Below are positions 33,240 to 43,500 of a stretch of 64,000 bases of DNA, in pieces. The stretch comes from an uncultured bacterium. Its GTDB lineage: Bacteria > Planctomycetota > JAJSAM01 > JAJVHW01. Position 1 is the first letter of the stretch. Each line of letters opens with the position of its first letter. The notes below the pieces were generated by a model. The model saw nothing but the letters and a program-made list of their open reading frames with translations, did not search any database and was not told the origin of the DNA. The stretch spans positions 1-64,000 of the forward strand of contig CALKVK010000018.1 of NCBI GenBank assembly GCA_937996235.1, in the 5' to 3' direction. The translations under genes were made by a program, and so were the position numbers.

Positions 33240-36200
33240 TCACTCGCCGCGGGTCGGCGCGCGGACGCGGCGCGTGCTCCACTCCGCGAGACTGCGGCGC
33301 AGCGCGTCGGCGTCGCGCGGGCGCTCGTCCGCGCCCGGCGGGTAGTGCCGCATCCCGAGGAACGGGTACGGCTCGACCGTGAACCCGTGCGCGATGTAGA
33401 GCTCCTGTCCCTTGCACCAGCCGGTGAAGCGCAGGACGTAGCTCCGCGTCCACCCCGCGGGGAGCGCCGGCAGGTCGGCCGCCGCGAAGCGCACGTCGAT
33501 CTCCTCGCCCTTCCCGTAGACCACGTACGCGTCGTCGGCGCCGGTGACGAGCGGGAGCACGTCGCCGAAGCGCGTGTAGTCGCCCTCGACCGTCTTCCAC
33601 GGCAGCGACGGCTCCAGCGTGTCGTAGTCGTAGATGCGCGGCACGCGGCCGTCCGGGCTGTACTCGCGCGGGTAGCCGACGCGCGCGAGCACCGCGCGGC
33701 GCGGCGCGAGCGTCGTGACGCGCGCTCCGGCGTCCTCCGCGAGCGGCGCGAGCCACACGCGGTCCCAGTAGATCTCGAGGTTGGTGCGGATGCGCAGCCG
33801 GGGCGTCTCGCGCGAGACGAGCCCCGTCACGTCGAGCGTCATCACGCGCGGGAAGCCCGCGGGATACCCCATGTTCTCGACGAGCGTGCGCCACGCGCCG
33901 CCGCCGGCGCCGTCGTCGTGCCACGTCTCGAGCGTCGGCACGACGTAGCGGAAGCCCTCCCCCGCCGCCGCGACCGCGGTGCGCGTGTAGCCGTACTCGA
34001 TCCAGCCGTCGAGGCACAGCAGCAGCGGCGCCCCGGGCTCGACCGCGTCGAGCCGTGAGCCGAAGTCGAGCTCGAGCACCGACTCCTCGATCGCGCCCGT
34101 CAGGCGCGGATGGAGCCGCGGGTCCTCGGAGTAGACGCGATCCGCGCGGTCGATCGCGTCGCGGACGTCGCGGCCGTGCGCGTCGCGTGCCGCGACCGGC
34201 GCGAGCTCGCCGCGCACGTAGCGCAGCGCGCCGTCGGCGAACGGGGCCGCGCCGGTGAAGCGCTCGTCCGGGTGCACGGCGACGCCGGGCGGCAGATCGA
34301 CGACGTCGAGCGCGACGTCGTCGAGGTACACGATCTCCTCCATCGCCTCGACCAGCTTGAACGCGAGGTCGCCGTCGGCGGTGGGCGCCACGAGTCCGTC
34401 CGGGAGCTTGACGCTCTCGGTCGGGTCGGGGTCGGCGTAGACCCCCGGCTCGACGAGGAACCCGAGCCCGCCCGCGCCGAGGAAGTCGGTGACCCACGCG
34501 AAGTGCGTCCCGTCCCACGCGAAGAGCAGCGGGCACGAGTCGGGGCGGCGCTGCTCCTCGACGACGAGGTACGGCGCGCCGACGGGCACGTCGAGGACGC
34601 CCTGCTGGACGGCGTCGGGCCACAGCACGCGCACGAAGTCGGCCTGCGACGCGTGGCCGATGCCGAACACGGTGCGCGTGGGGGCCGCCACGCCGAACCC
34701 GCCGCCCGCGCCGACGCGCGCCGACTGCCAGAACACGCCCGCCTTCACCTCGACCTGCGCGTCGCGGCCCTCGAGGTTCGACCAGCCGGCCTGGACGTCG
34801 TTGCGCACGACGCCGCGGAAGTCGAGCACGAGCCCGGCGCCGCGCTTCTCCGCCGTGAGCGGCACGACGAACGAGCCCTCGTTCGCGACGTGCAGGAGCA
34901 GCTCCTCGACGCCGTCGCCGTCGAGGTCCGCGGCGATCACGTTGGTGAGGCCGCGCGGCTTCCACAGCGTCTCGGCGCCGCCGAAGCCGCCGCGCTCCTG
35001 CGCCGGCAGGCGCACGCCCTGCGCGAAGACGAGGTCGCGCATGCCGCGGAGCAGCGGGTCGGCGGACGTCACCGGGCCGCCGGGCGAGCCGGGCAGCGCC
35101 TGCGCGACGAAGCCGCTCCCCGTGCCGCGCAGCCACGTCGCCGCGCTCTCGCCGCCGAGCACGAGGTCCTCGCGGCCGTCGCGGTCGAGGTCGGCGACGA
35201 GAGCGCCGTGCGCCGCGCGCGCGGTGGAGGGCATCCAGCCCTCCGCCGCGTGGAAGCGCAGCAGGCGGTCGTTCAGGAAGAGGACGGGCGGGCCGTCGGG
35301 ACGCGTGACGAGGAGGTCGGTGTCGTAGTCGTCGTCGGCGTCGAGCGTGAGCGCGGGGCCGTACGCGCCGCCGTCGCCGGCGAGGCCCGCGCTCTCCGTG
35401 ACGTCGACGAACGTGCCGGCGCCGCGGTTCGCGTAGAGGCGGTTGCGCTGCCCTGCGCCGCCCGCGAGGAACAGGTCGAGGTCGCCGTCGTGGTCGGCGT
35501 CGAAGAGCACGACCCCGCGCGCGCCGCCGGGGCAGTCCGCGAGCCCAGCGGCCTCCGTGACGTCGTCGAACTGCAGGCCGCCCGCGTTGCGCAGCACGCG
35601 CACGCCGTCGCTCGCGAGCACGACGAGGTCGGGCAGGACGGGCGACCCGGCCGCCTTGGTGGCGGCCTCGGGGTCGACGTCCAGCTCGCCCGCGGCGACG
35701 GCGTAGATGCCGGGCCGCGCGAGCGCCGGCGCCGACGCGGTCGCGTCGCTGAACGCGAGGGCGCCGTCGTTGCGCAGGAGGGCCGACGCCTGGGTGCCGC
35801 CGCAGACGACCAGGTCGAGGTCGCCGTCCTGGTCCGCGTCGAAGACAGCGAGACCGAGGTAGGGCGGCGCACCGGCGGGCACGTCGCCGCACGTGGCGCC
35901 GGACAGCAGGGGACGCGGCGCCCCCGCCGTCACCGCACCGGCCGGGCGCACCGCACCGGTGCCCGGGTCCGCGAAGTCGGTCGCGGCGAGCGAGTACGGG
36001 CCGAGGTTGCCGTAGGCGTCGCGGATCTCCTCGCCCGACTTGATCCAGTCGCGCTCGTCGTTCACGGCGCCCTTCAGCGCGACGAGCTTCCGGAACAGCA
36101 GGTCCGCGGCCGCGTCGTCGCCGCGCCTGCGCAGCAGCAGCATCAGCGCGTTGACGGGCGACACGAGCGCCGGGCGCGCGGCGTGGACCTCGGTCAGGAC

Positions 36201-36719
36201 CGGGTACGCCTCGTCGTCGCGGTCGAGCGAGGTGAGCAGCGTGCCGAGCTTCGACCCGATGATCGGGTCGCGCGACAGCTCGTACGCGCGCCGGAAGCGC
36301 GGCAGCGCCGCCTCCGGCTCGCCCGCGTTCTCGGCCAGGATGCCCGCGGCGAAGAGCGCGCGCACGTCGTCGGGGGTCTCGAGCAGGAGCTCCTCGAGCA
36401 TCGTGCGGGCCCGCGGACGCGAGTCCGAGCCCTTGTGCAGGTACGCGAGGGCCAGGTTCAGGCGCCCGGTGCGCCAGGTCGGCGCGATCGCGTGCGCCGA
36501 CTCGAACGCCTCCGCGGCGTCGGTGTAGTCGTAGCGCTCGAGACTCCCGATGCCGCGGTTCTCGAACGCGACGAGCCGTGCGGCCTGCTCCGGCGTGAGC
36601 TGCAGCGTCTCGCCGGTCGGCGCGGCGCCGCCCTGCCCCGCCGGCGCGGCGGACTCGTCGCCCGGGCCGCACGCGGCGAGCAGGACGGTCACGGTGAGAG
36701 CGGCGGCGCGGCGGATCAT
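33240..36719 (-). CDS. TPR plus FG-GAP/VCBS-repeat lipoprotein
   Basis: 1159 residues; ATG at 36719 with GGAGC upstream. Lipobox LLAACG. Residues ~45-230 are TPR-like (YDYTDAAEAFESAHAIAPTW). Residues ~290-760 hold repeated calcium-loop FG-GAP/VCBS blades of the form DxDxDGDLDL (FDADQDGDLDLVVCGG, FDADHDGDLDLFLAGG, VADLDRDGREDLVLGG), predicted to fold as a propeller. An ASPIC-like segment (FVRVLWPDAVQQGVLDVP) follows. The last ~350 residues form a separate beta-rich domain (YVLRFTGWCKGQELYIAHG) of unknown role. It is one of four such propeller proteins in this window. Their usual roles are adhesion or binding; ligand unknown. Confidence 0.87.
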   Translation of the reverse strand: MIRRAAALTVTVLLAACGPGDESAAPAGQGGAAPTGETLQLTPEQAARLVAFENRGIGSLERYDYTDAAEAFESAHAIAPTWRTGRLNLALAYLHKGSDSRPRARTMLEELLLETPDDVRALFAAGILAENAGEPEAALPRFRRAYELSRDPIIGSKLGTLLTSLDRDDEAYPVLTEVHAARPALVSPVNALMLLLRRRGDDAAADLLFRKLVALKGAVNDERDWIKSGEEIRDAYGNLGPYSLAATDFADPGTGAVRPAGAVTAGAPRPLLSGATCGDVPAGAPPYLGLAVFDADQDGDLDLVVCGGTQASALLRNDGALAFSDATASAPALARPGIYAVAAGELDVDPEAATKAAGSPVLPDLVVLASDGVRVLRNAGGLQFDDVTEAAGLADCPGGARGVVLFDADHDGDLDLFLAGGAGQRNRLYANRGAGTFVDVTESAGLAGDGGAYGPALTLDADDDYDTDLLVTRPDGPPVLFLNDRLLRFHAAEGWMPSTARAAHGALVADLDRDGREDLVLGGESAATWLRGTGSGFVAQALPGSPGGPVTSADPLLRGMRDLVFAQGVRLPAQERGGFGGAETLWKPRGLTNVIAADLDGDGVEELLLHVANEGSFVVPLTAEKRGAGLVLDFRGVVRNDVQAGWSNLEGRDAQVEVKAGVFWQSARVGAGGGFGVAAPTRTVFGIGHASQADFVRVLWPDAVQQGVLDVPVGAPYLVVEEQRRPDSCPLLFAWDGTHFAWVTDFLGAGGLGFLVEPGVYADPDPTESVKLPDGLVAPTADGDLAFKLVEAMEEIVYLDDVALDVVDLPPGVAVHPDERFTGAAPFADGALRYVRGELAPVAARDAHGRDVRDAIDRADRVYSEDPRLHPRLTGAIEESVLELDFGSRLDAVEPGAPLLLCLDGWIEYGYTRTAVAAAGEGFRYVVPTLETWHDDGAGGGAWRTLVENMGYPAGFPRVMTLDVTGLVSRETPRLRIRTNLEIYWDRVWLAPLAEDAGARVTTLAPRRAVLARVGYPREYSPDGRVPRIYDYDTLEPSLPWKTVEGDYTRFGDVLPLVTGADDAYVVYGKGEEIDVRFAAADLPALPAGWTRSYVLRFTGWCKGQELYIAHGFTVEPYPFLGMRHYPPGADERPRDADALRRSLAEWSTRRVRAPTRGE

Positions 36720-36831
36720 CGGAGCTCCGTTCGGGCGGGGGGCCGCATGCGGGGGGAGACTCCTCCGCAGCCCGCAACGACACGCCGACAATGATGCCCC
36801 GGTCGCGGCCGGGACAACAGCGGAGGACAGG

Positions 36832-37833
36832 ATGGCACGCACGGGGACGCTGGTCCGTGAACGCATCGAGAGCCGCGTGCTCCGCGACAACGCGCTGGGC
36901 GACCCGGCGGAGCGCGACCTCTTCGTCTACCTGCCGCCCCAGTACGACGCCCGCACGGCCGCGCGCTTCCCCGTGGTGCTGCTGCTCGTGGGCTTCACGG
37001 GCATCGGCGAGAGCCCGTGGCAGCGCTCGTACCACGGCGAGGCGCTCCACGAGCGCATGGACCGCCTGATCCGCACGCGGCGCGCGCCGCCGATGATCGT
37101 CGCGACGCCCGACTGCGTGACGTCGCTCGGCGGCAGCCAGTACGTCGACTCGGCGGCCGTCGGGCGCTACGAGTCGTTCGTCGTGCGCGAGGTGGTGCCG
37201 TTCCTCGACGCGCACTTCCGCACGCGCGCGACGCCCCGGCACCGCGCGGTCTGCGGCAAGTCCTCGGGCGGCTACGGCGCGCTGATGCTCGGGATGAAGC
37301 ACCCCTCGATCTTCGGCGCGCTCGCGTCGCACTCGGGCGACGCGTACTTCGACCTGTGCTACGGGCTCGACTTCCCGAAGGCCTTCGACGCGGTGCGCGA
37401 GGCGGGCGGCGTGAAGGCGTGCCTCGCGGCGATCCGCGCGCGGCCCCGTCTGCGCAGTTCCGACGTCGCGGCGCTGAACGTGCTCGCGATGGCGGCGTGC
37501 TACTCGCCGAACGCGGAGCTGCCCTGGGGCTTCGACGTGCCGTTCGACCTGCGGACGGGCGAGGTGCGCGCGGACGTCATGCGGCGCTGGCGCCGCTTCG
37601 ACCCCGTGCACGCCGCCCGCCGCCACGCCGCGAACCTGCGGAGCCTGCGCGGCGTGTTCCTCGACTGCGGCACGCGCGACGAGTACGCGCTGCACATCGG
37701 CGCGCGCGTCCTCTCGCAGCGCCTGACGGAGCTCGGCGTGCGCCACGTGCACGAGGAGTTCGACGACGGCCACATGGGCATCTCGTACCGCTACGACCGC
37801 TCGCTGCCCGTGCTCGGGAAGTGGATCGGGTGA
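36832..37833 (+). CDS. Esterase-D/enterochelin-esterase-like alpha/beta hydrolase
   Basis: 333 residues; ATG after CGGAGGACAGG. No signal peptide, so probably cytoplasmic. Family landmarks: LFVYLPPQYDARTAARFP, a nucleophile elbow AVCGKSSGGYGAL (GxSxGG) and the catalytic His in FDDGHMGISYRYD; the acid is probably the Asp of DCGTRDEY. This matches the putative esterase family (PF00756) that includes S-formylglutathione hydrolase and Fes. Substrate not assignable. The stop overlaps the next gene's GTG, so the small membrane protein downstream is coupled to it. Confidence 0.85.
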   Translation: MARTGTLVRERIESRVLRDNALGDPAERDLFVYLPPQYDARTAARFPVVLLLVGFTGIGESPWQRSYHGEALHERMDRLIRTRRAPPMIVATPDCVTSLGGSQYVDSAAVGRYESFVVREVVPFLDAHFRTRATPRHRAVCGKSSGGYGALMLGMKHPSIFGALASHSGDAYFDLCYGLDFPKAFDAVREAGGVKACLAAIRARPRLRSSDVAALNVLAMAACYSPNAELPWGFDVPFDLRTGEVRADVMRRWRRFDPVHAARRHAANLRSLRGVFLDCGTRDEYALHIGARVLSQRLTELGVRHVHEEFDDGHMGISYRYDRSLPVLGKWIG

Positions 37834-38204
37834 CGGCCCCCGAGCCCGGCGCGCTCGCGAACCTCGACGACGCGGGCGTCGCGGCGCGCAGACGGCGCGC
37901 GTACCTCGCGCTCGCGGTCGCGCTGGTCGTGCTGCTCGGCATGCGCTGGGGCGAGGCGCCGTACGCCGCGCGCGCGCTGCTGTTCCTGCCGCTCTTCCTC
38001 GCAGCGGAGGCGTGGCTCGAGGCCGGGGCGCGCACGTCGCGCCGCCTCGCGACGCGCGGCCGGGAGTCCGGAGTCGGCGGCGACAGGCCCGTCGCCGACG
38101 CAGCGCGCGCCGACGCGCTGCGCAGGCAGGCGTCGCGCCTGCGCACGCACGCGCTCGTGCTCGCCGCGGGCGCGACGGGCGCGGCGCTCGTGTTCGCGCT
38201 CTGA
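37830..38204 (+). CDS. Small membrane protein of unknown function
   Basis: 124 residues from a GTG that overlaps the esterase stop (GTGA). Two or three hydrophobic segments are visible: YLALAVALVVLLGM, AARALLFLPLFLAAEAWL and, at the C-terminus, ALVLAAGATGAALVFAL. A charged loop lies between the second and third. No family was recognised. Co-translation with the esterase and the short gap to the cupin gene place all three in one operon. Confidence 0.7.
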   Translation: MTAPEPGALANLDDAGVAARRRRAYLALAVALVVLLGMRWGEAPYAARALLFLPLFLAAEAWLEAGARTSRRLATRGRESGVGGDRPVADAARADALRRQASRLRTHALVLAAGATGAALVFAL

Positions 38205-38217
38205 ACGGAGGACCGCC

Positions 38218-38577
38218 ATGCAGACGATCGACCTCGCCGCGAAGCTCGCGCTCTTCGACGAGCGCTGGACGCCGCGCATCGTCGCGGAGCTGAACGGACA
38301 GCACGTCAAGCTGGCGAAGCTCGAGGGTCCGTTCGTCTGGCACCACCACGCCGAAGAGGACGAGGCGTTCCTGGTGCTGCACGGGCGGCTCACGATCGAG
38401 ACGCGCGCCGGCGACTTCGACCTCGGACCCGGGCAGATGCTCGTCGTCCCGCGCGGCGTCGAGCACCGCCCCGTGGCGCACGGCGAGGTGCACGTGCTGC
38501 TCTTCGAGCCGGCCGGCACGCGCAACACGGGCGACGTGGACGACGCGCGGACCGTGGAGTCGCCCGAGCGGATCTAG
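38218..38577 (+). CDS. Cupin-domain protein
   Basis: 119 residues; ATG after CGGAGGACCGCC. A single cupin barrel: motif 1 is FVWHHHAEEDEAFLVLHGRL (metal-binding HxH ... E) and motif 2 is GQMLVVPRGVEHRPVAHGE with the third His. The sequence FVWHHHxxEDEAF with VPRGVEHRP is typical of small cytosolic mono-cupins of unknown substrate, often annotated as mannose-6-phosphate-isomerase-like. All metal ligands appear present. It is the last gene of the esterase operon and is followed by a structured intergenic region. Confidence 0.88.
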   Translation: MQTIDLAAKLALFDERWTPRIVAELNGQHVKLAKLEGPFVWHHHAEEDEAFLVLHGRLTIETRAGDFDLGPGQMLVVPRGVEHRPVAHGEVHVLLFEPAGTRNTGDVDDARTVESPERI

Positions 38578-38905
38578 CCCGCATCGTTCACCGGCTCCCG
38601 CGCCCGGCACGTCGCCGGAGTCGCGATCTCTGCGTCGGCGCTCCTCGAACGGGGTGTTCAACCCCGACTTCGTCGCGCCTCCTTCCCTCGCGCTCGACTG
38701 CGTCGAGCGCTCGCGTGCTCGCCGATCGCAGCCGCCACCGGCGGCTGCTCCCGCGGCGGAGCCGCGGAGGCTCGCACCCTCGCGCCTCCGGCTCGGCCGG
38801 GACGGACTGCCGCGCGACGAGAACGCAGGTGCCACGCACGCAGCACTCGCAACCGCTGCGTCACACCCGCACTCGCCGCGAGAGCTGGTCAACGCTGCGG
38901 GCTGA
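38578..38905. other. Convergent intergenic region with three hairpins
   Basis: No gene is supported here. Three inverted repeats are visible. GGGGT/ACCCC at 38651-38665 has a five-base loop. A perfect 9-bp stem, GCAGCCGCC (38728-38736) with GGCGGCTGC (38740-38748), has a three-base loop. CCGCGGC/GCCGCGG at 38751-38767 has a three-base loop. They lie between the cupin gene and the convergent ASPIC/UnbV gene and may act as a bidirectional transcript end. The region is longer than the other convergent gaps here (about 20-30 bases). Confidence 0.5.
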
Positions 38906-40534
38906 TCAGTCGGCGGACTCGACGAGCTCGTGGCGGCGGCCCGCCTCGAGGTCGCCGAAGTCCTGCTCGCGTCCGTCGGGCCAGCGCACGTGCACGGCAG
39001 CGAGCCGCGTCTCGCCACCCAGACCGGCGTAGACGCGCAGGTCGCCCGCGCACAGGTAGCCGGTCGAGCCGGACACCTCGGCGACGAACGGGCGCGTGCC
39101 GATGCGCGCGGTCACGCGCGCGCCGATCGCGAGCCGGTTGCCGCCGCGGCCGACGAGACGCAGCGAGATCCAGTGGCCCGCGTGCTCCGTCACGTTGTGC
39201 AGCAGCACGGCGTCGGCCTCGAGACGCAGCACGACGAGGTCGAGGCGCCCGTCGTCGTCGAGGTCCGCGGCGACGGCGCCGCGGCCGCAGCCGGGCAGGT
39301 CCGCGCCCGCGCCCTCCGCGCGCTCGAACTCGGGGGCGCGCGCTCCGGGCGGGCGCGACGCGCGCAGCAGGAACGACGTCTGCGGGTCGAGGCTCCGCAC
39401 GTCGCCGTGCACCTTGTACACGTCCACGTCGCCGTCGGCGTCCGCGTCGAACGCGACGTCGGTCCAGCCCGTGAACGGCCGCACGAAGCCGACGAGGCCC
39501 CAGTCGCTCGCGCGCTCCGAGTACCACGTCTTCTGCGCCGCGTACACGCAGCCGCCGAGCGTGTCGGGGACGAGGTAGTCGAGGTGCCCGTCGCCGTCCA
39601 CGTCCGCCGCGTTCACGCCCATCGCGCCGCGCTCGCTCGCGTCGAGCCCGTACGCGAGACCGAGGAGCGGCGCGGCGTCCTCGAACGTCCCGTCGCCGCG
39701 GTTGCGCCACGCGAAGTTCGCGAGCGCGTCGTTCGCGACGAAGACGTCGATCCAGCCGTCGCCGTCGAGGTCGGTGGCGACGACGCCCATCGCCTTGCCC
39801 TCGCGCGCGAGTCCGGCGCGGCGCGTGACGTCCTCGAACGTGCCGTCGCCGCGGTTGCGGTAGAGCAGCGCGGGCTGCCCGGCGTACGCCGCGGGCGGCG
39901 GGATGTCGCCCGGCTCCATCCCGTGCAGCATCGCGCCCGCCGCGGGCACGTCGATGTCCACGTACTGGCCCACGAACAGGTCCAGGAAGCCGTCGCGGTC
40001 GTAGTCGAGGAACGCCGCACCGGTGTGCGTGCCCGGCGCGATCCCGGCGCGCTCGGTGACGTCCTCGAACGTGCCGTCGCCGCGGTTGCGCAGGAGCGCG
40101 CTCCCGCCGTAGTTCGCGACGAACAGGTCGGGCGCGCCGTCGCCGTCGATGTCGCCGACGCACACGCCCATGCCGAAGCCGGCGTCGTCGGCGCCGCTGC
40201 CCTCGGTCACGTCGGCGAAGCGCAGGCCGCCCAGGTTGCGCAGCAGTCGGTTCCGCGCGGGGTGCTCCGGCGCGACGCCGCCGCCGAGGCGCGGGTGCGT
40301 CCCGCCGTTCACGAAGTACAGGTCGAGCAGACCGTCGCCGTCCACGTCCACGACGGCGAACCCGCCCATCGCGGTCTGCGGCAGGTTCACGAGCCGCCCG
40401 CCCGGCACCTCGTGGCGGAACGCGAAGCCCGAGGCTGCCGGGACGCGCTCGAACGCGAGGCGCGGCGGTGGCGGGTCGCCGCACGCCGCGAGCAGCACCG
40501 CCGCCGCGGCGAGCGCGACGGCGCGGACTCTCAC
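38906..40534 (-). CDS. ASPIC/UnbV FG-GAP lipoprotein
   Basis: 542 residues from a GTG at 40534 that overlaps the stop of the upstream repeat protein. Lipobox VLLAACG. Seven or so FG-GAP/VCBS blades with Ca-binding loops (VVDVDGDGLLDLYFVNGG, VGDIDGDGAPDLFVANYG, LDYDRDGFLDLFVGQY, TDLDGDGWIDVFVAND) are interleaved with NRGDGTFEDVT strands. The C-terminus carries the ASPIC/UnbV signature (VHVRWPDGREQDFGDLEAGR). The family is widespread in planctomycete and verrucomicrobial exported proteins, with no established function. Coupling to the carboxypeptidase-regulatory-like protein suggests both act at the cell surface. Confidence 0.88.
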   Translation of the reverse strand: MRVRAVALAAAAVLLAACGDPPPPRLAFERVPAASGFAFRHEVPGGRLVNLPQTAMGGFAVVDVDGDGLLDLYFVNGGTHPRLGGGVAPEHPARNRLLRNLGGLRFADVTEGSGADDAGFGMGVCVGDIDGDGAPDLFVANYGGSALLRNRGDGTFEDVTERAGIAPGTHTGAAFLDYDRDGFLDLFVGQYVDIDVPAAGAMLHGMEPGDIPPPAAYAGQPALLYRNRGDGTFEDVTRRAGLAREGKAMGVVATDLDGDGWIDVFVANDALANFAWRNRGDGTFEDAAPLLGLAYGLDASERGAMGVNAADVDGDGHLDYLVPDTLGGCVYAAQKTWYSERASDWGLVGFVRPFTGWTDVAFDADADGDVDVYKVHGDVRSLDPQTSFLLRASRPPGARAPEFERAEGAGADLPGCGRGAVAADLDDDGRLDLVVLRLEADAVLLHNVTEHAGHWISLRLVGRGGNRLAIGARVTARIGTRPFVAEVSGSTGYLCAGDLRVYAGLGGETRLAAVHVRWPDGREQDFGDLEAGRRHELVESAD

Positions 40535-43500
40535 TGTCCCCCGCCCGCTGCCGGCAGCGTGAACTCGAACGGCGTGGTGCCGCCCTCGACGATCTCGATC
40601 GGCTCGCTCGTGGACGCGACGCCAGCGAGCGTGACGCGCACGCGGTAGCTGCCCGCGGCGATGCTGCGCACGGTGACGTGACCGTTCGCGTCGGTGCGGT
40701 CGGCCGACGTCGCGAACAGCGTCTCGAGCGAGAGCGACTTCGTGACCACGCGGCCCTCCGCGTCGAGCAGCTTGATGACGGCCTTCGCGGCCGGGTCGCC
40801 CGCCGCCGTGCGCACGTTCAGGTCGAGCGTGCCGCCCTGGAGCAGCGTGAAGTCCTGCGTCGCGGGCGTGCCGGCGGTCACGGTCACGCGCTCGGACGCG
40901 GGCGCGTAGCCGTCCTTGCGGAAGGTGAGCGTGTACGTGCCGGGCACGAGGCGCTCGGCGGCGTAGCGTCCGTCGCTCGACGACGGTGTCAGGTCGACGA
41001 GGAACACGGACACGCCGTCGGCGTCGGTGACGGTGAGGCTCGCGCCCGAGAGCGGGATGCCCGCGGCGTTGCGCACGAGCCCCGACACGGAGCCCGCCGG
41101 GCCGAGGACGATCCGCACGCCCTCGACGCTCGCGCCCTCCTTCACCTCGATCGCGGCGGAGACGTCGGAGCCGTAGCCCTCGCGCTGCGTGCGGATGCGG
41201 TAGCGGCCGTCGGCGAGTCCCGACAGCGAGAACGTGCCTTCGGCCGACGAGATGGCGTTGCCGGCCCACGCCTGCGTGAGGCGCGACAGGTTGCTCGCGC
41301 CGTCGGCGCCGAGACGCTCGCACTCGACGTACGCCCCCGACACCGCCTTGCCGGTCGCGCCGTCCACGACGCTGCCCGCGATGCCGCCCTGGGGCAGCTC
41401 GATCGCGAGCGGCGCGGGCGCGCCCTCCGCCGCGACGACGAGCGGCGTGGCGACGTTCGCGCGCCGGTTGAGCACGACCTGGTAGCTGCCCGGGGCGACC
41501 GCGCGGAACGTGAACACGCCCGCGTCGTCGGTGCGCTCCTGCTGCAGCGAGTCGCCGCCGTCGTCGCTCACGAGCGAGACCGAGACGCCCGAGACCGGCG
41601 CGCCCGCGCGCGTGACGGTGCCCGTCACGTCCACGCCGCTGCGCTCGGGGACGAAGTCCACCAGCGTGACGGCGCCGTCCTCGACGGCGACGGAGCTGCG
41701 CGACTGCCCGGTGCGGCCCGGGCTCCACTGGCCGATCGCGACGGTGTACGCCCTTCCGGGCGGCACGTTCTTGAACACGTAGCGGCCGGTCTCGTCGGTC
41801 GTCGCCGTGCGCGCCGACGCGATGTCGAAGCCGGCCGAGAGCTGCATGATCGTGTTCGGCACGGGCAGGCTGTTCGCGTCGAGCACGCGCCCCTCGATGC
41901 GGCCGCCCGAGCCGAGCAGGAACTCGCGGGCGGGCGGCGGCTCGGCCCCCGGGGCGCTGACCGCCGGCTCCACGCCCTCGAAGATCTGCTCCGTGTAGTC
42001 CACGTGCGCGACCCACAGCGACAGCGCGCGCGGCGGCAGGCCCGCGAGCTCGAACGCGCCGTCCGCGTCGGTGACGGTCGAGAGGTCCTTCACGTGCGCG
42101 GGCGGGAAGCCGCCCTTCTTCACGAACACCTCGGCGCCGCGCACGGGCGTGCCGTCGTCGCGCGAGACGACGCGGCCGCGCACGACGCCCTGCGCCTCGA
42201 GCGCGACGTCGACGGGCGTCTCGGAGGGCACCGTCACCGAGGGCAGCGTCGCGAGCGCGTAGCCCGGCGCGGAGATCTCCATGCCGTAGTCCGCGGACGC
42301 GAACACGAAGCGGAATTCGCCGGTCTCGTCGGCCTGCGCCTCGATCAGCGGCGCGTAGAGGTAGGCGAACGGCATCTTGCGGAACGGCCGCACGCCGAAG
42401 CTGCGGATCGGCTCGCCGCTCGCGGCGTCCTTCACCCGGATCACCACGGAGCCGCCCGACTGCATCACGATGCGCAGGTCCTTCGTGCCCGCGGCGATGT
42501 TCTGCGCCTCGGTCCCGCCGAAGCCCTCCTTGCCGGAGAACACGAAGTACGTGCCGCCGCGCAGCCCCGAGAGCACGAAGCGGCCCTCGGCGTCGGACTC
42601 GACCGCGGGCACGGCGACGAAGTCGCCGAAGCGCAGCCCGCCGACGCGCGCGTGCTCGACCGGCGTCTCGTCCTGCGCGACGACGACGCCCTCGATCGTC
42701 ATGCCCGGATCGAGCCGGAAGTCGACGAGCTGACGCGTGTCGCGCTGGATCGTCAGCCGCTGCTTCACCTCGAAGCAGAATCCGTCGGCCTCGGCGAACA
42801 CGTCGTACGCGGCGGGCGGCAGCGACTCGAAGACGGCCTCGCCGGCCGCGTCGGTCGTCAAGGACACGATCGTCCCGCCGGGCTGCTTCTCCATCTTGCC
42901 GAGCGTCAGGAGCGCGCCGTAGTAGACGGTGCTCGCCGTGACGCGCGCGGCGGCGAGCGGCGCGCCGGAGGCGTCGGTCACGCGCACGCGGATGCGGTTG
43001 TCCACGTTCGGGTCGAGCGCCGCGCCCACGTAGACGGCGCCGACGTCGAGCGTCTCGCCGGCGACGATCCCGAGCTGCGCCATGCCGCCCGGCGCATAGC
43101 CCTCGGTGCGGGCGACGAGCTCGTACCCCGAGCCCGGCGGCACGTTCTTCAGCAGGAAGGCGCCGCGCCCCTGGAGGTGGACGCGCGCGAGCACGCGCTC
43201 GCCGTCGCGCACGGCCACGACCGCGTCCGTCGCGGGCCGCTCGCGCGTGACGAGCACGGTCCCGCGGACGGCGCCGAGCGCCGGGTCCTGCGGACGGTCC
43301 TGCCCGATCTCCGGGAACTGCTGCTGGAACGGCGTGCCCTGCGGCGCGGCGGGCTGCGCGGCCGTCTCGTCGACGCTGCGCCGCTTCCGGTCCACGGCCT
43401 CGGGCGAGCTCTCCTCGCCCTGTGCCGCGTCGGGCCTGGCGCCGCCCGCGACGTCGGGGGCGGTGTCGCCGCCGCCACGCAGCACGAGCCACGCGAGCAA

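Noticed and set aside
38578..38905. Small gene in the convergent gap (83-codon frame at 38654-38905)
   Set aside because: No ribosome site and biased composition; inverted repeats explain the region better.
33223..39018. 1931-codon minus-strand frame
   Set aside because: Runs across several genes on both strands in an Arg-rich frame; the real gene at 33240-36719 uses another frame.
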